From the NCBI GenBank assembly GCA_934728205.1, contig CAKVEH010000007.1:1-20060 (forward strand): 20,060 bases of DNA. The letters are read 5' to 3'. The notes below the pieces were generated by a model, which searched no databases, was not told the origin of the DNA, and saw only the letters and a list, made by a program, of their open reading frames with translations. Below are positions 13,706 to 20,060 of the stretch, piece by piece. The position numbers and the translations under genes were made by a program. The stretch's first letter is position 1. Each line of letters begins with the position of its first letter. The DNA is from an uncultured Helicobacteraceae bacterium (lineage in GTDB: Bacteria; Campylobacterota; Campylobacteria; Campylobacterales; Helicobacteraceae).

Positions 13706-16012
13706 ATGATTAAACGCCTTACATTTGCACTTTTGCTGTCCTTTAGTGCTACATTGTGTCTTGGTGCACAAATTAGCGCGGTTAAATATCAAGGAAGCAC
13801 TTCGATTTCTGATACGCTTGCAAGCGAGATTGCTAATATCAAAGCAGGCGATACACTTGATATTAACAAAGTTGATAGCGCGATTAAAGAGTTTTTCAAA
13901 CAGGGATATTATGAAGATGTGTATGCTTCGTTTGAAAACGGAATCCTTACCTTTCATTTCAAGCAGCGTCCAAAGGTTGCAAGCATTGAGATTAAAGGCT
14001 ATGGAAGCGAGAGCGAAAAAGAATCGCTCTATGGACAAATTGGCATTAAAAAGGGCGATAGTTACGATGAAGTGCGATTAGAGCGCGCTAAAAATGTCAT
14101 AAAAACAATTTTGGAGTATCAAGGCTATTATGGCTCGGTGATAAAAGAGGAGATACAGCCCGTAGGAAGCGATGAGGGCGCGTATGCCATTACGCTTCAT
14201 ATCAATCAGGGCGACAATATTATCATCAAAGAGGCTACTTATAATGGCAGAGAAAAGCTCAAGGTAAGCGAAATCCAAGAGCTTAGCGCAAACAAACAAA
14301 AGCAATTTGCTGGCTGGTTTTGGGGGAGAAATGATGGCAAACTGCGTTTGTATGATTTAGAGTATGATAATGCACGCATTCAAGATTCTTATATGCGCAG
14401 AGGATTTTTAGACGCACAAGTAAGCCCCGCATTTTTAGAAGCGGATTTTAGTGATTATAGTGCGAAGTTGCGTTATGACATTAGTGAGGGCGAGCAGTAT
14501 AAAGTCTCTGATGTGCAAATCATTATCCAATCCCCACAAATCAACGAAAAAAAGCTCCTAAAAAAGCTCAGAATCCAAAAAGGCGATGTGTTTAACATCG
14601 AAAATTTGCGCGCTGATATGGAGATTATCAAGTATGAGATAGCGGATATGGGCTATGCCTTTACGCGCGTGTCGCCTGATTTGGATAAAGATTCTACGAA
14701 TGCTGAAGTCCGTGTGCTTTATTATATCCAAGCGGGACAAAAAGTGAGGGTTAATGATGTTATCATTTCTGGCAACACACGCACAGGAGATAGAATCATT
14801 CGTAGAGAACTACTGCTCTCGCCCGGAGACGAATACAACCTCACCCAACTCAAAAATTCCGAAAACGCGCTAAGGAGACTTGGATTTTTTGAAAAGGTAG
14901 AGATTGAGGAGCGGCGCGTTAGCGAGGATTATATCGATTTGCTTGTCAATGTCCAAGAGCAACGCACAGGTGAGCTTATGTTTGGTTTTGGCTATGGAAG
15001 CTATGATAAGCTAATGATAAATGCTTCTATTAGGGAGCGCAATCTCTTTGGCACAGGGCATAGCGGACAGCTATATGCAGATTGGAGTGCGTATAGGCAG
15101 ATTGTCAATCTCACTTTGGTAAATCCGCGTATTTTAGATTCCGCGTATTCAGAATCTGTAAGCCTTTTTGTCTCTAACTATTATAATTGGCAGTATAGGG
15201 AGCGCACTACGGGGGCTACGATAAATGTGGGGCGATTGATTACCGAGACTTTTCGCGTCTCTTTAGGCTACACGCTTAGCACGACTATTATTGATTTCCC
15301 AGCCCAGCGATTTGGATATTATTATAGCTCGACAAATTACCAACATTACAAGCCATTATACGAGGATTATTTTAAAAAGAAAGGCTATAAAGTCTCTCCA
15401 CTTGAAGGACCAATTAAAAGTGCCATCACACCAAGCATATCCTTTGACAATACTGATGACTACTACTTCCCTAGAAATGGTATCATTGCCTCAGCTTACG
15501 GAGAAGTAGCGGGCGTTGGATTTTTGGGCTTTGATGAAAAATATGTCAAATTATATGGGAAGTTCGCAGGATACAAACATTTAAAGAATCTCATTGGAGT
15601 CGATGTCATCGCACGCTATAAAATGCAAATAGGTGGGATATATGATTTAGGACATGTGCCAATCACGAGTCGCTTTTATATGGGGGGTATTAACAGCGTG
15701 AGAGGATATTATGTAAGCTCACTTACGCCTTATGAGGGTGAATTGCGCGTGGGTGGTAATTATATCAACACACATTCTGTGGAGCTTAGCTTTGGATTGT
15801 TAGAAAAGGCGCAAATGCGCTTGGCGGCATTCTTTGATTATGGTATGATTGGAATCCAACGAATGGATGAAACACAACGCGCATCTTGGGGATTGGCACT
15901 TGAGTGGGTAAGCCCTATGGGACCCATTGTGATTGTTTTCCCACGCGCTATCAATCCCGGACCAAATGATGCTCAATCAAGTTTTGAATTTACAATGGGA
16001 ACGAGATTCTAA
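13706..16012 (+). CDS. bamA: Outer membrane protein assembly factor BamA
   Basis: BamA inserts beta-barrel proteins into the outer membrane. The 768-residue product has a signal peptide (1-21) and a series of POTRA domains to about 420, visible as repeated 'KGD...' and 'GYxxxxV' elements such as KVASIEIKGYG, GDNIIIKEATYNG, YKVSDVQI and VRVNDVIISGNTRTGD. A 16-strand Omp85 barrel follows. The barrel has the VRGY motif of loop 6 at 665-668 and ends with FEFTMGTRF, a terminal phenylalanine. The start follows AGGAG by nine bases. It leads a run with mqnC 15 bases downstream. As I recall, H. pylori also has BamA beside mqnC and an M16 gene. Confidence 0.97.
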   Translation: MIKRLTFALLLSFSATLCLGAQISAVKYQGSTSISDTLASEIANIKAGDTLDINKVDSAIKEFFKQGYYEDVYASFENGILTFHFKQRPKVASIEIKGYGSESEKESLYGQIGIKKGDSYDEVRLERAKNVIKTILEYQGYYGSVIKEEIQPVGSDEGAYAITLHINQGDNIIIKEATYNGREKLKVSEIQELSANKQKQFAGWFWGRNDGKLRLYDLEYDNARIQDSYMRRGFLDAQVSPAFLEADFSDYSAKLRYDISEGEQYKVSDVQIIIQSPQINEKKLLKKLRIQKGDVFNIENLRADMEIIKYEIADMGYAFTRVSPDLDKDSTNAEVRVLYYIQAGQKVRVNDVIISGNTRTGDRIIRRELLLSPGDEYNLTQLKNSENALRRLGFFEKVEIEERRVSEDYIDLLVNVQEQRTGELMFGFGYGSYDKLMINASIRERNLFGTGHSGQLYADWSAYRQIVNLTLVNPRILDSAYSESVSLFVSNYYNWQYRERTTGATINVGRLITETFRVSLGYTLSTTIIDFPAQRFGYYYSSTNYQHYKPLYEDYFKKKGYKVSPLEGPIKSAITPSISFDNTDDYYFPRNGIIASAYGEVAGVGFLGFDEKYVKLYGKFAGYKHLKNLIGVDVIARYKMQIGGIYDLGHVPITSRFYMGGINSVRGYYVSSLTPYEGELRVGGNYINTHSVELSFGLLEKAQMRLAAFFDYGMIGIQRMDETQRASWGLALEWVSPMGPIVIVFPRAINPGPNDAQSSFEFTMGTRF

Positions 16013-16027
16013 AAATAAGGACAAACA

Positions 16028-17101
16028 ATGAGCAATGCACCTACAATCAACGCCAAGCGCGTAAGCAAAAGCGAAATTTTAGATTTAATGCAAAATGCCC
16101 CGCTCAAAGAGCTTGGCAAAATGGCAAGCGAGATTCGTGATTCTTTACACCCAAGTAAGACGATTACTTTTATCGTGGATAGAAATATTAACTACACCAA
16201 TGCGTGTTGGGTGGATTGTAAATTTTGCGCATTTAAGCGCAGGGTAGGCGAAGATGGGCTGTATATTTTGAGTTTTGATGAAATTAGTCAAAAAATCGAT
16301 GAGCTTTTAGCGGTGGGAGGCACGCAGATTCTCTTTCAAGGAGGCGTGCATCCTAAGCTAAAGATTGAGTGGTATGAGGAGCTTGTGAGCTTTATCCATA
16401 ATAAATATCCACAAATTACCATTCACGGATTCTCCGCCATTGAGATTAACTACATTGCTAAAGTTTCTAAAATATCAATCCCTGAAGTGCTTAAGCGGCT
16501 ACAAAAAGCGGGATTAAGCTCGATACCGGGAGCTGGGGCAGAGATTTTAAGCGATAGAGTGCGTGATATTATCGCGCCCAAAAAGCTCTCCACGCAACAA
16601 TGGCTAGAAGTGCATAGAGAGGCGCATAAGATTGGAATGAAGGGCAGTGCGACAATGATGTTTGGAAGTGTGGAGAGTGATGAGGACATTGTGGAGCATT
16701 GGGAGCATTTGCGTAACCTTCAAGATGAGTATGGTGGATTCCGTGCGTTTATTTTGTGGAGTTTTCAGCCTGATAATACCCCGCTTAAAAGAGAGTTTCC
16801 CCACATACAACGAGCAAGCTCTAATCGATATTTGCGATTGCTTGCGTGCTCGAGAATCTACCTTGATAATTTTACAAACATTCAAAGTTCTTGGGTTACG
16901 CAGGGTTCTTACATTGGACAGCTTGCGCTGTGCTTTGGGGCAAACGACTTAGGAAGCACGATGATGGAAGAAAATGTCGTTTCAAGCGCAGGAGCGGCAC
17001 ATTCAATGAATGAGCAAGAAATGATTGCGCTTATAAAGGACTTAGGATTAAGAGCGGCTAAGCGCGATACAGCGTATAATATTTTACAGCGGTTTGATTA
17101 G
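16028..17101 (+). CDS. mqnC: Cyclic dehypoxanthine futalosine synthase MqnC
   Basis: MqnC is a radical SAM enzyme of the futalosine route to menaquinone; it cyclises dehypoxanthine futalosine. The 357-residue product has DRNINYTNACWVDCKFCAF with the [4Fe-4S] cysteines at 60, 64 and 67 (C-x3-C-x2-C). Family markers GGTQILFQGGVHP, GAGAEILSDRVR and WLEVHREAHKIGMKGSATMM follow. The related MqnE shares the fold, but GAEILSDRVR and the metal motif context favour MqnC. AAGGA precedes the ATG by six bases. This route is the normal menaquinone pathway in Helicobacter and Campylobacter and feeds the quinone pool used by cytochrome bd encoded downstream. Confidence 0.94.
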   Translation: MSNAPTINAKRVSKSEILDLMQNAPLKELGKMASEIRDSLHPSKTITFIVDRNINYTNACWVDCKFCAFKRRVGEDGLYILSFDEISQKIDELLAVGGTQILFQGGVHPKLKIEWYEELVSFIHNKYPQITIHGFSAIEINYIAKVSKISIPEVLKRLQKAGLSSIPGAGAEILSDRVRDIIAPKKLSTQQWLEVHREAHKIGMKGSATMMFGSVESDEDIVEHWEHLRNLQDEYGGFRAFILWSFQPDNTPLKREFPHIQRASSNRYLRLLACSRIYLDNFTNIQSSWVTQGSYIGQLALCFGANDLGSTMMEENVVSSAGAAHSMNEQEMIALIKDLGLRAAKRDTAYNILQRFD

Positions 17102-17136
17102 ATTCTCTATTTTGGACTAGCTTATAAGGAAATACA

Positions 17137-18495
17137 ATGAAAAAAATTGTGCTTGTTATTGGAATCTTTATGTGTATAGGGGGGTTGTTTATTATGCTGA
17201 GGAATGATAAAAATATCGAGGGTGTAGAGTTTGTAGAGATAAATGGCGTGCAAGTGCCACTAATTTTTGAGCGAAGCGAGCTTTTGCCCATAGGCAGTGT
17301 CCAACTTATCTTTAATGGCGGGGGAAGTGCGTATGATTGGCAAAATGCGAGCAAAGATTCTACTGCATTTAGTGCGAAAGATAGCGTGCAGGCAAAAGCA
17401 GGACTTGCCTCACTTGCAAGCAGGCTACTTAATGCTGGGACAAAGGAGCTAGGAAGCGTGGGATTTGCCGAAAAGCTAGAGAGCAAAGCTATAAGTCTTA
17501 ATGCCTCTACAGGCACGCGAACACTAAGCTTTGATATATCATTTTTAAGCGAGTATAAGGATTTCGCGCTTGATTGTTTTGTGGAATTGTTGCAATCCCC
17601 AAATACGACTGAAGAAGAGTTTGAGAAAGTTAAAGCACTCACTCGTAGTGCTATTTTAGCCAAGCAAAATGATTTTGATTATATTGCAGGAGTGAATTTA
17701 AACAAAATCTTTTTTGCTGGGACACCATTAGGATTTGAGCGCACGATTGAGAGCATACAATCACTAAGTTTAGCCGACATCACACAATATTTGGAGACAA
17801 ATCTTGTCCTTAACCGCCTCATTATCGTGGCTGGTGGCGATTTAGACAAAGAGGGGTTAAAGAGCGATTTACGCGCACGACTTAGCTTTTTACCCAAAGG
17901 CGATGCTGTGAGCAAACCACAAATCAAACCACACAGGAACCTCACTCATATAGAATCTAAGAAGCCCACACAACAGGCATATATTTATTTTTCATCACCA
18001 TTTAACGCCGATGTAAGCGAGGCATATAAGACAAAGGTAATGGGCTTTGTGCTTGGGAGCAGTGGCTTTGGCTCTAGGATTATGGAGGAAGTGCGTGTGA
18101 AACGAGGTTTAGCATACTCGGCATATTTTAGCATCATTGGTTCAAGTGATGTGATAAACTATGGCACAGGACATTTACAAACGGGATTAGATTCTAAAGA
18201 TGAGGCACTAAGTGTGGTGCGCGAAGTGATGAGGGAATTTGTAGAAAATGGAATCACCCAAGAGGAGCTTGATGGCGCAAAAGCGTTTATCTTAGGTAGT
18301 GAGCCTTTGCGCGAGGAGACGCTCTCTCAGCGACTTGACGCGAAGTTTAACAACTATTTTAGGGGATTGCCACTTGATAATCACAAGCGCGACACACAAA
18401 AAATCACCAATCTTACTTTAGATGAAATCAACACATTTATCAAAAGTCATAAGGAAATTTTAGATTTAAGTGTGAGTATTGTAGATAGCGAATAA
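17137..18495 (+). CDS. M16-family peptidase-like protein lacking the HxxEH zinc motif (YmxG-like)
   Basis: The 452-residue product has an N-terminal signal or anchor (3-20) and two M16 halves. Where active members have GLAHFLEHMLFKGT, this protein has GLASLASRLLNAGT (89-102): the two His and the Glu at 92, 95 and 96 are Ser, Ser and Arg. The second half keeps the R/Y-type motif EEVRVKRGLAYS (318-328), typical of the substrate-binding partner in M16B heterodimers. It is therefore probably a non-catalytic subunit working with an active M16 protein elsewhere. H. pylori has, as I recall, HP0657 (ymxG) at this place and HP1012 (pqqE) elsewhere. It is 35 bases after mqnC and likely in the same operon, acting in the periplasm. 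Confidence 0.88.
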   Translation: MKKIVLVIGIFMCIGGLFIMLRNDKNIEGVEFVEINGVQVPLIFERSELLPIGSVQLIFNGGGSAYDWQNASKDSTAFSAKDSVQAKAGLASLASRLLNAGTKELGSVGFAEKLESKAISLNASTGTRTLSFDISFLSEYKDFALDCFVELLQSPNTTEEEFEKVKALTRSAILAKQNDFDYIAGVNLNKIFFAGTPLGFERTIESIQSLSLADITQYLETNLVLNRLIIVAGGDLDKEGLKSDLRARLSFLPKGDAVSKPQIKPHRNLTHIESKKPTQQAYIYFSSPFNADVSEAYKTKVMGFVLGSSGFGSRIMEEVRVKRGLAYSAYFSIIGSSDVINYGTGHLQTGLDSKDEALSVVREVMREFVENGITQEELDGAKAFILGSEPLREETLSQRLDAKFNNYFRGLPLDNHKRDTQKITNLTLDEINTFIKSHKEILDLSVSIVDSE

Positions 18496-18503
18496 TTAAC
18501 CTT

Positions 18504-18524
18504 TAGCACTCGCTAGCATTTTTT
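18504..18524 (+). terminator. Possible short terminator after the M16 gene
   Basis: TAGC and GCTA form a four-base stem around ACTC, then GCA and six T. The T run is suitable, but the stem is very short. It ends the bamA-mqnC-M16 block before the 158-base gap. Confidence 0.3.
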
Positions 18525-18570
18525 GGAATCAAAATTTGGTTTTTTAAGAATAAATTAAGAATATCATATT

Positions 18571-18576
18571 TATAAT
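18571..18576 (+). promoter_or_regulatory. Possible -10 of the DUF4492-cydA operon
   Basis: A perfect TATAAT in the AT-rich gap would begin a transcript near 18583, with a leader of about 70 bases. A perfect TTGACA at 18597-18602 is also present but has no good -10 at normal spacing (TAAGTT at 18622 is 19 bases on). Confidence 0.45.
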
Positions 18577-18653
18577 TGCGCGTTTTATATTTTGGTTTGA
18601 CAAGGTGGTAAGAGTTGGACCTAAGTTTTACTCTTTTGCAAGCAAGGATAACA

Positions 18654-18998
18654 ATGACAAAATTCCTAAAAAATATCATTTTTTTGTATGTCGATGGATT
18701 TAGAAATATGACGCTAGGGCGCACGCTGTGGGCTGTGATAGCTATAAAGCTCATCATAATGTTTGGTGTTTTAAAAGTCTTTGTCTATGACACTTCGCTC
18801 GCTACTCTAGGCACAAGCGAGGCAAAGACACAATTTGTGCTAGGCAATCTCACGCGCCCTGCCTTAGATTCTAAAACCATCACAGAGAATCTCACCCACG
18901 ATGCTAGTCAAAATCCTTTGCAAAGCACAACCCAACCAAAATCTAGCACCACCGCACACAAATATACAAATCCTGCAAACCCCACACAAAAGGAGTAA
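18654..18998 (+). CDS. DUF4492-domain small membrane protein associated with cytochrome bd
   Basis: The 114-residue product has a basic, membrane-seeking N-terminus (MTKFLKNIIFLYVDGFRNMT) followed by LGRTLWAVIAIKLIIMFGVLK, one clear membrane segment at about 29-47, and FVYD. This is the DUF4492 pattern, a family found directly before cydA in Campylobacterota and Bacteroidetes. The remaining 65 residues are polar, Thr/Ser/Asn/Gln-rich and probably disordered. ATG 18654 is used because AAGGA lies five bases before it; the longer frame from TTG 18615 has no such site. The stop is two bases before cydA, whose ribosome site overlaps its last codons. It may be a small oxidase subunit or assembly factor, which is inference. 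Confidence 0.82.
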   Translation: MTKFLKNIIFLYVDGFRNMTLGRTLWAVIAIKLIIMFGVLKVFVYDTSLATLGTSEAKTQFVLGNLTRPALDSKTITENLTHDASQNPLQSTTQPKSSTTAHKYTNPANPTQKE

Positions 18999-19000
18999 AT

Positions 19001-20060
19001 ATGGAATTAAGTATCGATTGGAGTAGGGCGCAGTTTGGACTAACCGCGATTTATCACTTTTTGTTTGTCCCGCTGACTTTGGGGCTTAGCTTCATCGTGG
19101 CGATTATGGAGAGTATCTATGTCAAAAGTGGCGATGAAAAATGGCTAAAAATCACCAAATTTTGGCTCACGCTTTTTGGGATAAATTTCGCTATCGGTGT
19201 CGCCACAGGCATTATAATGGAATTTGAGTTTGGCACAAATTGGGCAAATTATAGCTGGTTTGTGGGCGATATTTTTGGCGCACCGCTTGCCATTGAGGGA
19301 ATCATCGCGTTTTTCTTAGAGGCGACATTTTTTGCCGTGATGTTTTTTGGGTGGAATCGTGTCTCAAAACAATTTCACCTACTCTCCTCGTGGTTAGTGG
19401 CGATTGGAAGCAATTTATCTGCGTTTTGGATTCTCGTGGCAAATGGCTGGATGCAATATCCTATCGGCACGATATTTAACCCCGATAGCGCGCGAAATGA
19501 GATGAGTAGCATATTAGAGGTGATTCTCTCTCCTGTGGCTGTGGCGAAATTCCTCCACACTATTGCGAGTGGCTATGTGATTTCCGCGCTTTTTGTGATG
19601 GGCATAAGCGCGTGGTTTTTGCTTCGCGGGAGGCATATTTGGGAGGCGAAACATTCTCTCATAATCGGAGCTAGCTTTGGGCTTCTCACTTCGGTATTTC
19701 TCTTTTTTAGTGGCGATGAGAGTGCCTATCAGGTTACCCAAAAGCAGCCCCTCAAGCTCGCTGCAATGGAGGGAATCTATGATGGCGAACATAGAGCTGG
19801 GCTTGTGGCATTTGGCATACTAAACCCTAAAAAAAAGCTCGGCGATGATGAGCCGACATTTTTATTTGATTTTACCATTCCCTACGCGCTATCTATTCTT
19901 GGCACGAGGGATAGTGGCGGGTTTATCCCGGGGATAAATGACTTAGTCTTTGGCAATGAGGAAAAAAATATCCCCTCTTTAGATTCTAAAATCGCCTCTG
20001 GCAAACTCGCCGTGCAAGCCCTAAAATCCTACAAAGAAGCAAAAGCACAGGGCGATACGC
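19001..20060 (+). CDS. cydA: Cytochrome bd ubiquinol oxidase subunit I (partial, 3' end outside)
   Basis: CydA is the haem-bearing subunit of the bd oxidase, which passes electrons from quinol to oxygen in the inner membrane at low oxygen. The 353 codons present keep the key residues at E. coli numbering: His19 (AIYHFLFVP), Glu99 and Glu107 (APLAIEGIIAFFLEATF), His186 (VAKFLHTIASGYV), and the quinol-loop Lys252 and Glu257 (KLAAMEG). The frame is open to the window edge with no stop, and the second haem b558 ligand, a Met late in the protein, is not yet reached. AGGAG precedes ATG 19001. The order DUF4492-cydA implies cydB follows outside the window. Confidence 0.96.
   Translation, partial: MELSIDWSRAQFGLTAIYHFLFVPLTLGLSFIVAIMESIYVKSGDEKWLKITKFWLTLFGINFAIGVATGIIMEFEFGTNWANYSWFVGDIFGAPLAIEGIIAFFLEATFFAVMFFGWNRVSKQFHLLSSWLVAIGSNLSAFWILVANGWMQYPIGTIFNPDSARNEMSSILEVILSPVAVAKFLHTIASGYVISALFVMGISAWFLLRGRHIWEAKHSLIIGASFGLLTSVFLFFSGDESAYQVTQKQPLKLAAMEGIYDGEHRAGLVAFGILNPKKKLGDDEPTFLFDFTIPYALSILGTRDSGGFIPGINDLVFGNEEKNIPSLDSKIASGKLAVQALKSYKEAKAQGDT

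Noticed and set aside
15682-15687. G6 run in bamA as a second phase switch
   Set aside because: Six G is too short for frequent slippage and it lies in an essential gene whose frame is intact on both sides. The G6 at 17179-17184 in the M16 gene is rejected for the same reason.
18503-18757. 84-codon minus-strand frame before cydA
   Set aside because: It overlaps the DUF4492 gene and its leader, is rich in residues typical of antisense AT DNA, and has no family resemblance.
1-20060. CRISPR arrays, insertion sequences, prophage or toxin-antitoxin genes
   Set aside because: No regularly spaced direct repeats, transposase or integrase motifs, or paired small toxin/antitoxin frames were seen on either strand. 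The tRNA has no duplicated 3' end that would mark an attachment site.

Overview
The window looks like chromosomal DNA of a Helicobacter species or a close relative in Campylobacterota. The base composition is AT-rich, genes sit only a few bases apart, and -10 boxes are clear while -35 boxes are weak. The gene content fits: the futalosine menaquinone enzyme MqnC, a DUF4492 gene directly before cydA, and a phase-variable poly-G glycosyltransferase. From memory, the order slt / galU / small membrane protein / murA and the order bamA / mqnC / M16 protease both match blocks of the H. pylori chromosome. No identity search could be run, so the genus is an inference. Most of the window is conserved housekeeping DNA.

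Layout. Bases 1-143 are the 3' end of an outer-membrane, TonB-receptor-like gene. Bases 171-1705 hold ilvA (threonine dehydratase) and rpsU (ribosomal protein S21) on the minus strand, followed by a tRNA-Arg(GCG) on the plus strand. Bases 2066-4590 (plus) hold an MCE/MlaD-type lipid-transport protein, its auxiliary lipoprotein and the flagellar export gate protein flhB. A YceI-like exported protein (minus) and a GT9-type glycosyltransferase (plus) diverge from a shared promoter region near 5320-5430. The glycosyltransferase carries a run of nine G that puts its last 42 codons out of frame, so this copy appears to be in the OFF state.

Bases 6426-6899 form the loosest stretch. It holds an inverted repeat and a short TRL-like protein gene (minus) separated from a signal-peptide-like ORF by one in-frame stop. 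A TauE/SafE permease (6900-7667) then converges on a long minus-strand series that runs from a rhodanese protein at 12602 down through yggT, slt, galU, an unknown membrane protein and murA. Slt, MurA and GalU link this series to peptidoglycan and cell-surface sugar metabolism.

From 12714 to the end everything is on the plus strand. A DUF455 ferritin-like protein comes first, then a bamA-mqnC-M16 block, where the M16 protein has lost its zinc-binding HxxEH motif. A DUF4492 protein and the first 353 codons of cydA (cytochrome bd oxidase) close the window. MqnC makes part of the menaquinone that CydA would oxidise.

The observations most worth a second look are the G9 switch, the split TRL-like gene, the degenerate M16 protease, and a roughly five-fold excess of GATTCT/AGAATC throughout the window. 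No wholly new system was seen.
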